Shown here: positions 33,167 to 44,107 of the stretch, in pieces
How positions within the stretch are numbered: the first letter of the stretch is position 1
How the letters are laid out: each line of letters starts with the position of its first letter
Assembly: GCA_007570785.1 (NCBI GenBank)
Contig: ML660774.1
Coordinates: 8,571,969-8,635,968 of the forward strand
DNA from: Antilocapra americana
Taxonomy: Eukaryota; Chordata; Mammalia; Artiodactyla; Antilocapridae
Reading direction: 5' to 3'
DNA length: 64,000 nt
Made by a program: the position numbers and the translations under genes
The notes under the pieces: model-generated
What the model was told of the DNA's origin: nothing
The model's database searches: none
What the model saw: only the letters and a program-made list of their open reading frames with translations

Positions 33167-34440
33167 TCTAGCAGAAGGTATATCAAGGTTCTCTCAGACA
33201 CTGAAAAGCAATACAGTCAACTTGCAGCTAAGTCTACCAAGCACTCTACAAATATCTGACCTAAAACCGACAATAAGAAGTCAAAGTAAGTACAAATGAG
33301 GGTCCAAAATTTTTTTTTAAAAAGCAGTGTATTATTATGACCAACAAGCCATTCTCATGATAAAACAGAAAGACAAGCTAACTAATAATGAGATCCCAAA
33401 CTGGGTTGAGTTGTCAGTATTGAAATAGGATTCCTGTGGTTCCAGCCTCTTGGTCTGGAAAGTAAGAGGACAGATGAAAGAAAATTTTCTAAGCAGGTCT
33501 GGAGCAGCAGGCTGGTAGTTGGGCAGGAAATTAAATACATTCCCATGCAGCATCGTTGAGTATAGCTTGTGAAACGCAGAGAAATGATAGCAGATGAACC
33601 ACCAAAGTGTGTGATAATAAGAACTTGGGAGAAAAAATTGTCAAGCGATCTATGAGAGAGAAACTAGGTAACAGGCTAAATGTTTTCACTCATAAAATTA
33701 TGTAAAATTTGGCATTTGTGTGAGTCAATGGAGACACTTCCCTTCCTATTCTAGATAGTCCAAACTGTGTATGAAATTGATACTTGATGTCCTAGGAGCC
33801 CCTTCCCCTTTATTAAGTCTATATATAACCTTTATCCCCAGCTGTTCCCAGAGTTAGTTACTCTCTCTCTAAAGGGTACTCTATATGCATGGGTGATGAT
33901 TTTTTTTTTTTCCTGTTAATCTCACTGTTCTCACTTAACTGACAAGTCCCCCTAGTTGGACCTAAACTGGTAGAGAAGTTTTTCTCCCAGCATTGAAAAC
34001 CCACAGCTGCCACCACGGGACATATACTGTGGCTTCTCCACCACAGAACCCTGTTCAAAACTGCTGCCTTTGAAAACAGATGTTGCTGCATCACCCGCTG
34101 GCCCCCTTACCACTGCACCCACTTCAGTACGGCTCCTGCCCCTTCTTGTCATCAGCTGAAGGTTCAAAGGAAGTGGATCTGTTTAATTGGGGGATCTCCC
34201 CGCTGTGTGGTTGGACCTCTGTGTGCCTTCACCCCAGCTGTCAGGGTGAGAGCTGGCCAGGCGAGAGCTGGACATTTTCAGTTTTGATATTAGCACTTGA
34301 GCTCTCTCTCAGAAGGTTCTGGATCCTTCTTAAAGGCAGTGAGTTTATTTATTTTTGCCTATGAAAATAAAACAACGCTTCCTAAATACTCCATAGGCTG
34401 TGAAATCTGGTGAAGAGTGCTTTACCTGGATTTAAGAGAG
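33167..34440. other. Unique stretch, nothing recognised
   Basis: About 1.3 kb without ruminant repeats. A T run lies at about 33900-33912. The 94-codon frame at 34080-34364 has no signature. Confidence 0.45.
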
Positions 34441-35960
34441 GAGCATTTTTTTTTTTTTTTCTTTTGGCTGGAAATTTAGGAATGCTCATTTTGAATCACA
34501 GACTGGACAGAATTTAAGGCATTAAATCTGCATCATGGCTTTCAGCCCTACACCTAATTTATGTATTAAATACCCCGCCAATTAAGTGCAAAGTTTACAA
34601 GTCACAACAAGATTGCTGTAACTGCCAAATTAGAAGCTCCGGGTGCTATGTGCAAACCATTTTTGCTTTAAACATCATTACCAATAATAATCTGTGGGGT
34701 CTGAGCTCAGCTGGATGTTTGGCGGGTGATGTGTGAGGTCGTGAGAATGCAGCAGACTGCTCATCAGCTCTATTAAATAAGGACCGCTGAGCAGTAGAAA
34801 CTCGCTTCTGTGAGCTTGTCCAGTATAGGTACATATCATTTTATCCCCTTTTTTTGAGTCTGGAGACACATAGGCTCTCTAATTAAAAAATGCCCTTTTG
34901 TACAGGCTCTTTTCAGACCCAAACTGCACTTTCATACAAAGGAATGCATAAATATACATGATAATTGACTCTAATGACAGGAAAAGAATGTGATGAAACA
35001 TTTCCTGATACAATCTAGTCCCAGCTTGCAAAGAGGATCAAGACTCCTCTTTAGTCACCGTGATTTACAGCATCAAGGGTGAAATTCTAAAGGGTGAAGT
35101 AATTTTCTTCTAAATGGAGACTGTATGTAGGAAGAAGAGCAGAGGGCCTTTGTGTAATCCAGACAAGGAGGAATTATAAATGTTCTCTAGATGGAAAAGG
35201 AAAATCCCATTTGACAAGCCAACCTTCCTTCCTTCAGTTCCTCTTACAAGCCTGTGGTGTGGCTGATTACAGAGCAAGGGACATTGCTTCTGGGCTCTCT
35301 TCCATTGTTGTTTTAGAGTATGCCTCTAGACACCCTTCCCCTGTTCTGTTACGAATCTGGCACTCTGGAGATATGGAATGCAATTATAGTGATCAAGGAT
35401 CTGAGTGCTGGAAAATGAATCTTTAAAACTAGACACAATTGTTAGAACATAATTGCAAGACCTTCAATAAATAGTCCATTTGTCTTGGAGGCAGTAGGAT
35501 TTACATGACCTTCTTGCACACAGTACTGTATATTTAAAAAGCCCAATGCGACAAATGGACTTCTGTGATCAGATGAATCCTTTATCTGATGTCTTATCTT
35601 AGCCTCATTCAGCATTGAGCATCTTGCAGAAATAGCTATAGTTCTCTTAGGAAAAGGAAATATAAACCAATGAGACTCTGCAGCAATAAAAAAAAATATT
35701 CCATCTGGTTCAAAACAAAGGATGTCAGCCATCAAAATAATCCTCAACAGAACAGGTACCTTGATACTGCATTAAACAGCAAGCACCTGACAGATTTACT
35801 GTTTATAGGGTATTATAAAAGAAAAACAGGTAAAGTCATGTTTTTTACATATCATGGTTATGCTTCCTCTGTAATTATTAAAGTGGTTTTAGTAAAAGAT
35901 ACGGAGATAGTCTTAGCCAATGTAAAGGATATGTTTTTAAATAGTTCAAGTTGTATACTG
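34441..35960. promoter_or_regulatory. Candidate conserved non-coding block
   Basis: After a T run (about 34447-34460) follow 1.5 kb free of every repeat class I know. Homeodomain-like words occur at high density around 34555-34700, for example 'attaaataccccgccaatta', 'agtgcaaagtttacaag' and 'aaacatcattaccaataata'. The texture resembles developmental enhancers. No transcript or exon structure is visible. This is inference from texture and lack of repeats only. Confidence 0.3.
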
Positions 35961-36497
35961 ACATAGACTTCTAAAACTGAATTATGGGACTGACAGGTCA
36001 TAGTTGTATCAAAATATATAATCTTTGGCAAATATCCACGTGAATTATCCATTGTGTTTCTAATTTAAGAACCAGATATATATGACTTTTTAAATGACCA
36101 GCTATGGCTTCAGAGACTGTCTTGTGTTATCACCTGCTTTTCTCACCTTTTTTCACTGTAACTGTGATGAATGAACCCTTGGCCTTACAGTAGCATGGAC
36201 TGCAGGCTTTCTGGTTGACCTGACACACTGCTGGAAGGTGGAGAACGGGGGCCCACGGTTCTCAGACGGAGCGTGAGGCTCAGGTTGCCTCGCAGAATTA
36301 CGTGAGGGAGCTGGTAGTTGAGGTTTCTTACCTCATTGCTACCCTCTCACCTTCCTGCCACTCCTTCTTCACTACCATGTCTCTAGATTTCTGCTGCTCC
36401 CCACCTCCCTTCCCTTCCCTCTGCCTGAGGAAAGCCGCCAGTCAGAGCAAGCTAGTTAGCATCATACATCAGCCCTCAGGCAAGAGAGCCTGCACTT
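35961..36497. other. Unique sequence with small CpG cluster
   Basis: About six CpG dinucleotides lie within 36243-36303. The right part (36330-36430) is pyrimidine-rich. No gene recognised. Confidence 0.4.
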
Positions 36498-36675
36498 AAA
36501 TAAGATTGTAGGGACTTCCTCGTGGTCCAGTGATGTAAGAATCCACTTTCTAATGTGGGAGACAGGGATTCCATCCCTGGTCAGGGAACTAAGACCCCAT
36601 CTGCTATGGGCAGCTAAGCCCATGCACTGCAGCACAGACCCAGCCTAATAAATAAATAAGTAAATAAATAAGATT
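36498..36675 (+). mobile_element. CHR-2 type SINE with TSD
   Basis: Sense cetartiodactyl SINE: 'gggacttcctcgtggtccag', 'ccctggtcagggaactaaga', 'cccatgcactgcagcac', then an (AAAT)n tail. The body is 36508-36665. Perfect 10-base TSDs 'aaataagatt' lie at 36498-36507 and 36666-36675. Confidence 0.88.
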
Positions 36676-37009
36676 CTAAGTGGGAAATAGCTACTAAGGA
36701 AGGCTTCACTAAGGGAATCGCTCTGTCTTTCTTGACGGAGCCTACTCTTAACTCCCCACAGCTCTGCATAAACACATTTCTTCCCTGGTTCTCGTTCATC
36801 AGCTACGTTGGGCTCTTTCTGTCACCTTTTCAGACTCCTCTGCCTGCATTTTATAGGCTGGTGCTGCTAGGGATCGTTTACCCCTACTGTTCTTCTCCTT
36901 CCAACTCTCTCCCTAGGGACCCCACCCACGTTCATGGTTCCGAACCCTCACCCCTCATTTTCCTCCTGGGCTTCTCATTCATATCTGACTCTGTTCTGAC
37001 AATCTTCAT
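36676..37009. other. Unique sequence, nothing recognised
   Basis: The 109-codon frame at 36732-37061 crosses into the LTR at the right and has no domain signature, so it is not accepted as a gene. Confidence 0.4.
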
Positions 37010-37310
37010 GCAGTGGACCCAATGTTTTCATCTCCTTAAAATTCAGATGCTGGAATCCTAATCCCCAAGGTGATACTAGGAGGTGGGGCCTTTGGGAGGT
37101 GGTGAGGGCCTAATCCTGGTGAATCTGCCACGGGAGGCTACAGTGAACAGGCCTTGCCTAGGAACCAGGAAATGGGTTCTCACCAGACACCGGACCGGTC
37201 AGCATCTTGGGTTTGGACTTCCCAGCCTCCAGAACTGTGAGAAATGCGTTCCTCTTGTTTATAAGCCACCCAGGTTATGGCATTTTCTTACAGCAGCCCC
37301 AGGCGCCTCG
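37010..37310 (+). repeat. MaLR LTR fragment (MST/MLT1-like)
   Basis: Classical ERVL-MaLR LTR text in sense orientation: 'cctaatccccaaggtgatac', 'aggaggtggggcctttggga', 'ctcaccagacaccgg', 'cttcccagcctccagaactg', 'tataagccacccagg'. About 300 bases remain with an internal deletion. It is an old solo LTR remnant with no viral coding sequence. Confidence 0.85.
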
Positions 37311-38467
37311 TCTGGCTATCCTCACGTCTTCGTAAACTCAGCTTCCTCCTAACTGAATTCTTCCTCCTCTCCTCCACAACCCTCCCCCCTTTCAGGCAGT
37401 CATTGGTAGCATCTACATGGTCACAGGAAAAAAGAAAACAGCTGACTGAGAACCGGGTTTCGATTTGACTTTCAAATGAGCCGGGCCTCTTGGGCAAAGC
37501 CAGACATGGGAGGAGCAAAGAGGGAGAACTCTTTGAGTTTTGGCCTTCTGGTTTCAGAAAAGGTTGTGGAGAATGATTCTCAGTCTGAGCAGCTCTCTGA
37601 AATGACTAGAGGCCTGCAGTGGTAGAAAGCAAGGGAGTTTCATGTCTGTGGTGAGGGAGGTATGTCAGTTAAGAATAGCAGTTAGATATGTAACTTTGTT
37701 CTGGCTTTTCCAAGTCTCCTGAAAATGTGTTATTATACTTTCATAATTTAAAAAAGAAAGAAGAAAGAAAGAAGAATAGTAGTTAGCTGCTAGTAAAGAA
37801 ATCTGAAATAGCAAAACTTAGACAAGAAAGAGGTTCTCTTTCTCTCCAGGCAGAGCCAACTATATGTGGCCCAGGGTTGGTATGGTGGTAACGCGATGAC
37901 TTGAATGCCCCAGGCTGTTCTAGTTTTAATTCCTCCATCCTTAGCTTTTAGTGCTCATCCTCAGAAAAGGCTGCTGACGCTTAAGCCACTGAACCCACAT
38001 TTCCTTTAGGAAAGAAGGGAGACGCAGACGGGAACTTATCTACAGCCTCATCCCATGCATTCTGCTGGCATCTCATCAGCTATGCCTACCAGAAAGGGAG
38101 GCTGCAAAAACTTTTTGTGTTAACTATAATGTACCAATTCTCTTAGTTAAGAAGATGGCTTAAGAGCTGTTAAATGGGAAACTAGCAGTCTCTGAAAAAT
38201 GAAGACTTTTGAAAATAAGCTTGAGCTTTTAAAGAAGTTTAAATGCTTGTTCCCTCTAGAATCATGTCCCTGGGCAAAGCCCCTCCAGAGTTTTCTTTGA
38301 TTCTCCTCGCCCACTGCACCTAATGCGTCTCCAAGATGTGTAAATTTTAATTCCACGAATGTAACTTGAATCTGTCTCCTTCTCCTCATTCCTGCCACCA
38401 CTCCCCGAGTTCAGGCCCTTCCCAGTTGGAGTATGGCAGCCACCCCCTGACTCTGTGCTCTTAGTCA
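37311..38467. other. Unique stretch with GAAA tract
   Basis: No gene recognised. A short (GAAA)n tract lies at about 37750-37780. The minus frames at 38147-38468 overlap a mildly CpG-bearing stretch but have no signature. Confidence 0.45.
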
Positions 38468-38605
38468 AGGCAGAGTGATTAACAGCAACAGTTCTGCACC
38501 TGGAGTCCGGGCATTCCTGGGTAGCTTAAGTAAGATAATATACCTATAGCGCTTGCATGGTCCCTGGCCCACAGTAAGCTTTCATCAAATGTTTGCAATT
38601 ATTTC
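38468..38605 (+). repeat. MIR SINE with internal deletion
   Basis: Head-like 'gtgattaacagcaacagttc' is followed by 'acctatagcgcttgcatggt' and 'ggcccacagtaagctttcat'. The middle of MIR is missing. Confidence 0.7.
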
Positions 38606-38689
38606 TCTCTCCCTTGTAAAAAGAATTGCGGTTTCCATGTTGTACTGGAACAATTCGCCTACATAGGTGACTTTTGTCACTCGTAAGTG

Positions 38690-38800
38690 CCTAAGGGCAA
38701 GGACCGAGCTTCTTTATCTCCTGTTCTCCAGCACTTAACACAGCATTGCACTGGCACATGGTTGGGTCCAGGATGAATGAACACGGTGGTATCTCTGGAG
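38690..38800 (+). repeat. L2 3'-end fragment
   Basis: 'gggcaaggaccgagcttctt', 'ctgttctccagcacttaaca' and 'ggatgaatgaaca' match the L2 terminal segment in sense. Confidence 0.6.
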
Positions 38801-39018
38801 GACTGATGTACTGCAGGCAGTGGAGCAGACAGACTCCATGGAGCGGCCCGGATCACACGTACGGGGCACTGCCCATTATTTCTGCTTGTTAGTCCTGCTG
38901 GCAGCCGACCAAGTGTCTTTATTTCACATATTACTTTTCTAATCTCAGTCTTTATTCCCATTCAGACCCTTGATTCTTCCCCTTTGAATGTTTTCCTGAT
39001 CCTTGGGGAGTTTCTCTC

Positions 39019-39215
39019 TTTATATATATTATATATATAAAGAAATGTTACTTTATAATTTTATGATATTATATAGATTATACATTGTATAATTTATGTG
39101 TATTAAATATTTTTCAGGAGTGGCATTTTGCCTAATATATATAAATAATACATATTTATATTTCTTAGTGTACATTATAAATACATTATATGTATATATT
39201 ATATATATATAATAT
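39019..39215. repeat. AT-rich/TA microsatellite region
   Basis: Long TATA-rich stretches (39019-39040, 39180-39215) abutting the following SINE. Confidence 0.85.
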
Positions 39216-39412
39216 GGGGCTTCCCTGGTGGCTCAGATGATCAAGAATCCACCTGCAATGCAAGGGATTTTGATCCCTGGGTCGGGAAGATTCCCTGGAG
39301 GAGGAAATGCAACCCACTACAGTATTCTTGCTTGGGAAATCCCATGGACAGAGGAGCCTAGCAGACTATAGTCCATAGGGTTGCACAGTCGGATAAGACT
39401 AAGCAACTGAGT
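39216..39412 (+). mobile_element. Bov-tA SINE
   Basis: Sense SINE with a complete head 'ggggcttccctggtggctca', body 'cctggaggaggaaatgcaac' and tail 'cagtcggataagactaagca'. The B box is decayed ('ttttgatccc'). The AT and CA repeats at its borders prevent a clear TSD. Confidence 0.95.
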
Positions 39413-39414
39413 GT

Positions 39415-39455
39415 GTGCACACACACACACACACACGCACACATACACACACACA
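39415..39455. repeat. (CA)n microsatellite at SINE tail
   Basis: About 40 bases of near-pure CA directly after the SINE tail, interrupted by CGCA and TACA. Confidence 0.92.
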
Positions 39456-39564
39456 GTATATATTGTTATACAAAAATGCCACATATGGAAAATAGTAATA
39501 ATGATGATGAGTTAATATTTCATCACTTTTGTGGTGCTAGGGATTTCTCAAAAATGCTTTTTAA

Positions 39565-39735
39565 AAATCAGTGCATGTACCTCTTCCAACTCTATGAGAT
39601 AGTCCAATTTTTAATCCCTGTTTTCTAGATAAGAAAATTGAGGGACAGGGAAATGAGATAATCATACCAAGATCTCAGGCTCATAAGTGGGAGGGTCATT
39701 GTTCACTGGATATTATTTGAATCTGTCTCCCTATT
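39565..39735 (-). repeat. MIR SINE
   Basis: Antisense MIR: 'ctcttccaactctatgagat', 'ctagataagaaaattgaggg', 'caggctcataagtgggag', in the expected order. Confidence 0.75.
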
Positions 39736-39825
39736 TTTCTTCTTCATGACTTTGATTTGTTCCCCCTGTATTTCTCAGTATTTTAAACTGTCAATCATAC
39801 AGTACATCTTAATATATAAATGATT

Positions 39826-39935
39826 TCCCATACATGGTCTCATTTGATCTTCCTAACAACTCTCTGAGGTGGGTAAAGGTCAATTTTGTTACCTCCACTC
39901 GATGAATGAGAAAAATGATGTTCACAGGCTTTGTT
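39826..39935 (-). repeat. MIR fragment
   Basis: 'tggtctcatttgatcttcct' and 'aacaactctctgaggtgggt', then 'gatgaatgagaaaaatgatg': antisense MIR 3' half. Confidence 0.65.
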
Positions 39936-40059
39936 ATTTAGAGTCTTATTTCTGGAAGTGTATTAAAGAATTTCTTGCCCAACCTGGTCATTTTTAAGAA
40001 AAAGAAACACTTTTTCCTAGTTCCCACAGCTAGTTGTCTTACTAATAGCCTGTCTTCGC

Positions 40060-40200
40060 AGCTTGGTGCTGTGAAGGTTATACTGACTTTGGAACCAGTT
40101 ATTCAGTTTTTCTGAACTATAGTTTACTCACTTATAAAATGGGAATATTACTATTTACCTCATAAGATGTTGTGAAAGACAAAATTATTATGTAACAGGC
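40060..40200 (+). repeat. MIR SINE
   Basis: Sense MIR: 'ttatactgactttggaacca', 'tctgaactatagtttactca', 'ttataaaatgggaatattac', 'ttacctcataagatgttgtg'. Confidence 0.75.
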
Positions 40201-40849
40201 CTACCACAATCCAGATACCTGTTAAGTAGTCAACAGAGATCAGTTACCTCCTGTGTCCTCCCTTCATCCATTCTAAGGTTATTGCGAGGATATAATAAGA
40301 TAAACATTTTTTTCCATGTCTTGTGTTATTTTCCATACCATGAAGTTATGAAACGGAAAACCGCCATGACCTCCCTTCTGATTTTGTAGGAGATAGCCTT
40401 TCCCTCTAGTTCCTTTTTACTCCCCGTAATCCTCTCTGGCTGCAGGAAACCCTCCAGGCTCCATCAATCAGGTAGCTTCTACTTTTGCCAGGTTTCATTT
40501 CCAGCCTAAACTCTGCCGTCCATCATTTCAGTCACTCTCTTGCCACTAGTTTTTTAAGTCTCTTGCCCTCTTTGCTCAGCAAAGCTCCGGACTCCACTCC
40601 ACCCAAGCCCTTGATCTCTCTGCGCCGACTTGAGCACCGTTGCCTCAGACGACCGTGGTGCGTTTCCAGTCGCTACCCATTCCTGGTCTCTCCTCAGCTG
40701 GGCCCTCACTTTCACACAGCAGTTGTTTTCAGTTTTCATTCCCTCAGCGGCTCTTCACAGTTTTCATCTCTTTCCTAAAACTCCCAACCTCGCCATCTCA
40801 CCCATTCCTTTCAGCAAAAGACTGCTTTTTACTCTCCTGAGAAAATGTC
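40201..40849. other. Unique sequence with CpG cluster
   Basis: Seven CpG dinucleotides lie within about 40618-40675. Frames at 40485-40778, 40630-40935 and 40640-40840 overlap in the same pyrimidine-rich stretch, a sign of composition bias rather than coding. Confidence 0.4.
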
Positions 40850-41010
40850 ATCAGTTGAGTGCTTACTATATGCCAGGCACTGTGCCAAGCTCTTTATTTG
40901 CATCACCTCAGCTAATCTTCACCAGTGCTTCATGAGCTGGATACGGTTATTATCGCTCCATTTTAGAGCAGAGGCACCAGAGGTGAAGAGAGGTCCCAGG
41001 AGGGAGATGA
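40850..41010 (-). repeat. MIR SINE
   Basis: Antisense MIR with a clear end 'tgagtgcttactatatgcca' and 'ggcactgtgccaagctcttt', continuing to 'ccattttagagcagaggcac'. Confidence 0.8.
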
Positions 41011-41139
41011 CAGCCATGCTCCAAACCTCCATGGATTATCCCTGGAGCCAACATTTCAGCATCAATAAATTCTTCAGGTTTCTTTCCGGTCCACAGCAAA
41101 CTTATCTTCATTAATTTAAAAAAATTAGCTTTAACATTT

Positions 41140-41290
41140 TTTTCAGAGTTATTCACACACGTAATTCAGAGAGACAAACAGAGAAGAAAAAACAGCAGTC
41201 CCTGACTTCTTATCCATTTCCCTTTTCCAGAAGCAACCGTTTTAGCAGAGTCTGGGTCCTTCCAGTCATATTTCTAAATATGGTGTGTAT
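41140..41290 (+). repeat. Ancient LINE-like fragment
   Basis: 'acttcttatccatttccctt' followed by 'agaagcaaccgttttagcag' and 'gtccttccagtcatatttct' resembles the same old LINE-type text seen at 2.6-3.4 kb and 43.8-44.0 kb. Name uncertain. Confidence 0.35.
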
Positions 41291-42229
41291 GTTGCTATTT
41301 ACCTATCTCTCTGTTTTGTCTACTTTCTGTTGACTTCCTCCCATGCAGGGTGAGGATTAGCTAGGTTACTCAGCAAGAACTCCTCCTTCTCAATGCATGC
41401 ACCGCATTTTCTTTCCCCATTTCCTGCAAGTTACATTTATTTATTATAAAATGTAGATGCTATTCACAGCCAAGCCATAGGTGTGTTATAATTACTTTTT
41501 GTTTTCTGAACACTGCATAGTAAGGCCTAAAATTAAGACCCAGTATGATGTGTGTCCTTGATACCTGGAGAAACCAGGAGACCCTCAATAATCTACCTAC
41601 CAAATTTCCTTTCGCGAATCCTCCCACGGATTATATCTCCCAACCAAGTGGCCCTCCTTTCCAAGGGGACCTTGAACAGGCCTTCCTGCCTGTCTCTGAC
41701 TAATGAATTTCTGTCTCCTGCTAGCATTGCTCACACAAGCCAGCCACTTCCTTGGGCAGGACCCAGGGGTCACCTCAACCCCTTGATGCTACAAAGCCTG
41801 CCTCTCCAAGGCCTGCTGGTTCCCTCTGTTCCTGAGAGCAACCCCTGTGTGGTCCTGCCGTGGTGTCCTCCTCCCGAGGTTGTATTTGTTATTAATGAAC
41901 TGCTGAGATCCCATCTGCCCAGTGTTAGGTGTTGTATGTTCAGCAAGCCCATAGCCCTAGACTGGGAATTCCTCCCTCACCAAAGGAATGAAGAGGAGGC
42001 AGTTAAAACACACATTTTACGTGTGTGTGTGTTTCTTGGATTAATAATAATCTGCTTAGTTTTCCCTTATCCTCTTCCCAGTTGTGTAAATCTCCTCTCG
42101 ATCCCTGCAACCCTTAATGTTAATTTCCTCTTCTTGGAACCAGCTGTCTTGGAGCCTCTGGCCTGCTGCAGGCTGGCTTGTTGATGACCGTGCCTGCCCT
42201 GCAGCTGTCCCCTTGTAGAGATTTCACAT
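41291..42229. other. Unique sequence with 210-codon open frame
   Basis: The plus-strand frame 41552-42184 is open for 210 codons. It starts at GTG, has no recognised domain, and is rich in proline, leucine and serine, as expected from pyrimidine-rich DNA. I do not call it a gene. Confidence 0.4.
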
Positions 42230-43260
42230 GTCTGAAAATGTTATTCTCTCACTTACTTGATTGCCTGGCCAGGTTTAACATTCTTGGCTGCAAATGATTT
42301 TTCCTCAGAATTTTGAACCCATTTTCCACGTCGTTTTGTTTCCAACATTGCTGTTGAGAAGTCCAAAATCATTTAAATCTCTAATCTTTCATAGGCAACC
42401 TGTTTTTCCTTTGCTCTGTGGGGAAAGAAAAAATCGCTCCTCTCTCGCCTCCACCCCACCTCCCCTCCGCCACTTCTTTTAATTTACCAGCGAAATTTAC
42501 TGGTGTGGTTCTGTTTCCATTCATTGAATTTGGCACTCGGTGGGTTTTTCTGACCTGGAAACTTATATCCTTCAGCTCTGGGGAAATTCTCTTGTCTTAT
42601 TTGATGATTTTTTCTTTTATTCCATTTTCTTTTCCTATTCTCTCATTCTGGAACTCTTAACTATAAATGTTGGCTTGCTTGAATAGTTCTCTAATTTTCT
42701 TTCTTTTTTTTTCTTCCATAATTTCTTGATTTTTTTTTTTTTCTGATTTCTAGATTTCTTCACCTTAACTTGCAACTTTTCTATTGGGTTTTCATTTTTA
42801 TTAATATATTTTAAATTTCAAGACTGTTTCACAGTAGTCTTTTCTGGGTAACTCTATGCTGTTGGTGGGATTTCATGATGAGCTTCATGGTAGAGTAGAG
42901 TGGGTTGGCTGGCTATTTTCTTGCAGAATCTCCAATGTCAGTATCTTTGCTTATTTTCCTGGTAGGTGACACAGGCCCCTGCGAAGGCCCTTCCTAACTC
43001 TTGCCTAGTGGGGTACCCCACACTGTCAGCATTCTGTGAGCCATATCCCCCCATCCTTGAGTCTCCTAAAGATGGGGAGATGGGCATTGGGTTGCTCTTT
43101 AGCTTTTTTCCACTGCTGACTTTCTCAGATCTGCTAAATCAGCTACCACACGTCCACCTGCTTTTCAACTTTCAAAATTATATCACTGATGTTTGCATTC
43201 CTTTTGGATTTCTGTACTTTCGTGTATTAACAGCTTGACGGCTATCTACCTGAGATTCAG
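42230..43260 (-). repeat. Ancient L1M 3' region
   Basis: Antisense old L1 text: 'tctctcattctggaactctt', 'tccttcagctctggggaaat', 'attgggttttcatttttatt'. The identification is fair up to about 42850 and weaker beyond. Confidence 0.5.
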
Positions 43261-43479
43261 GAAAGAGTCGAGGCTAATGCCTGTGTTCAGTTTTTGTCTC
43301 GTTGTGGCTCTGCCCGTGGTTTCCTCCTCTCCTCTTATCTCAGGGCTGAGGCTACTCCTTCTCTTGACATTCAGATTCAGTGTCGTCCTGTCTCTGGAGG
43401 GCTGCTGTAGCAGTGATTCCTTCCCTGCTTTGTGCTTCTGATTCTGTGTTGGCTTTTCCCGTTACCTTGAAACACACTG
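43261..43479. other. Unique sequence, nothing recognised
   Basis: Pyrimidine-rich. Overlapping frames here are composition artefacts. Confidence 0.4.
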
Positions 43480-43770
43480 AGATGACTCCAACTGTAGATG
43501 TTCCTTTGAACTATTATCTTACTTGTGCTCAGTCATCTCTTTTTCAGGCTGCCGCTCATATTTCTGCTTCCTTTTGCAGTCAAGCTTTTTGAAAGCATCG
43601 CCTGTGCTTGCTATCTCTGCTTCCTCTGAGCCCATTTACAGCTCTACCCACGGAAAGGGACTTCCAGTAAAATTCCCAAATGATTTCTGTATTGTCAAAC
43701 CAGAAGACACTTTCCTCAGCGGTTTCCTCTATTGCTCCGTGGTACTCTAGACCGCGTTGACATGTCTCTT
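43480..43770 (+). repeat. L2 LINE, RT-region fragment
   Basis: 'cttccagtaaaattcccaaa', 'tgatttctgtattgtcaaac' and 'tcctctattgctccgtggta' align in order with the L2 reverse transcriptase region as I recall it. Strongly decayed, with no open reading frame of note. Confidence 0.4.
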
Positions 43771-43789
43771 TTTCTTACTAGTTTTTATT

Positions 43790-44000
43790 TTAGTGTTAAA
43801 AGGAAGTTTACCCACAATAAAAGTAATACGTAGTCACTACATAAATTTGAAAGATAAAATATATGTCTATGGAAAGGAAACTCCATCTTTAAATCTATAC
43901 CAGAGATAACTCTCATTAAATTTAGGATGTATTTTCTTCCCAACTTTTTTCTGAGTATGTAATCCATATTCAAAGGGAATTGCAAATTCTGATTTTCTGC
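43790..44000 (+). repeat. Ancient LINE-like fragment within L2
   Basis: 'aataaaagtaatacgtagtc' and 'ccagagataactctcattaa' belong to the same unnamed old repeat type as at 2.6 kb. It lies between two L2 parts. Confidence 0.4.
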
Positions 44001-44107
44001 AAAGCTCCACATCTCTATGTCTAATTGTCTTGAGACTGTACGTCTTACAGAAGCCTCAAATCTAACATTTTTAAATAGATTTTTCAGAAAATTGGTTACT
44101 TTTAATT

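Noticed and set aside
36732..37061. 109-codon plus frame with hydrophobic segments, resembling a membrane protein
   Set aside because: Runs into a MaLR LTR at its right end and shows no homology that I know. Hydrophobicity follows from pyrimidine-rich DNA.
37010..37310. Exon or promoter of a gene
   Set aside because: Word order matches a MaLR LTR. There are no coding remnants nearby.
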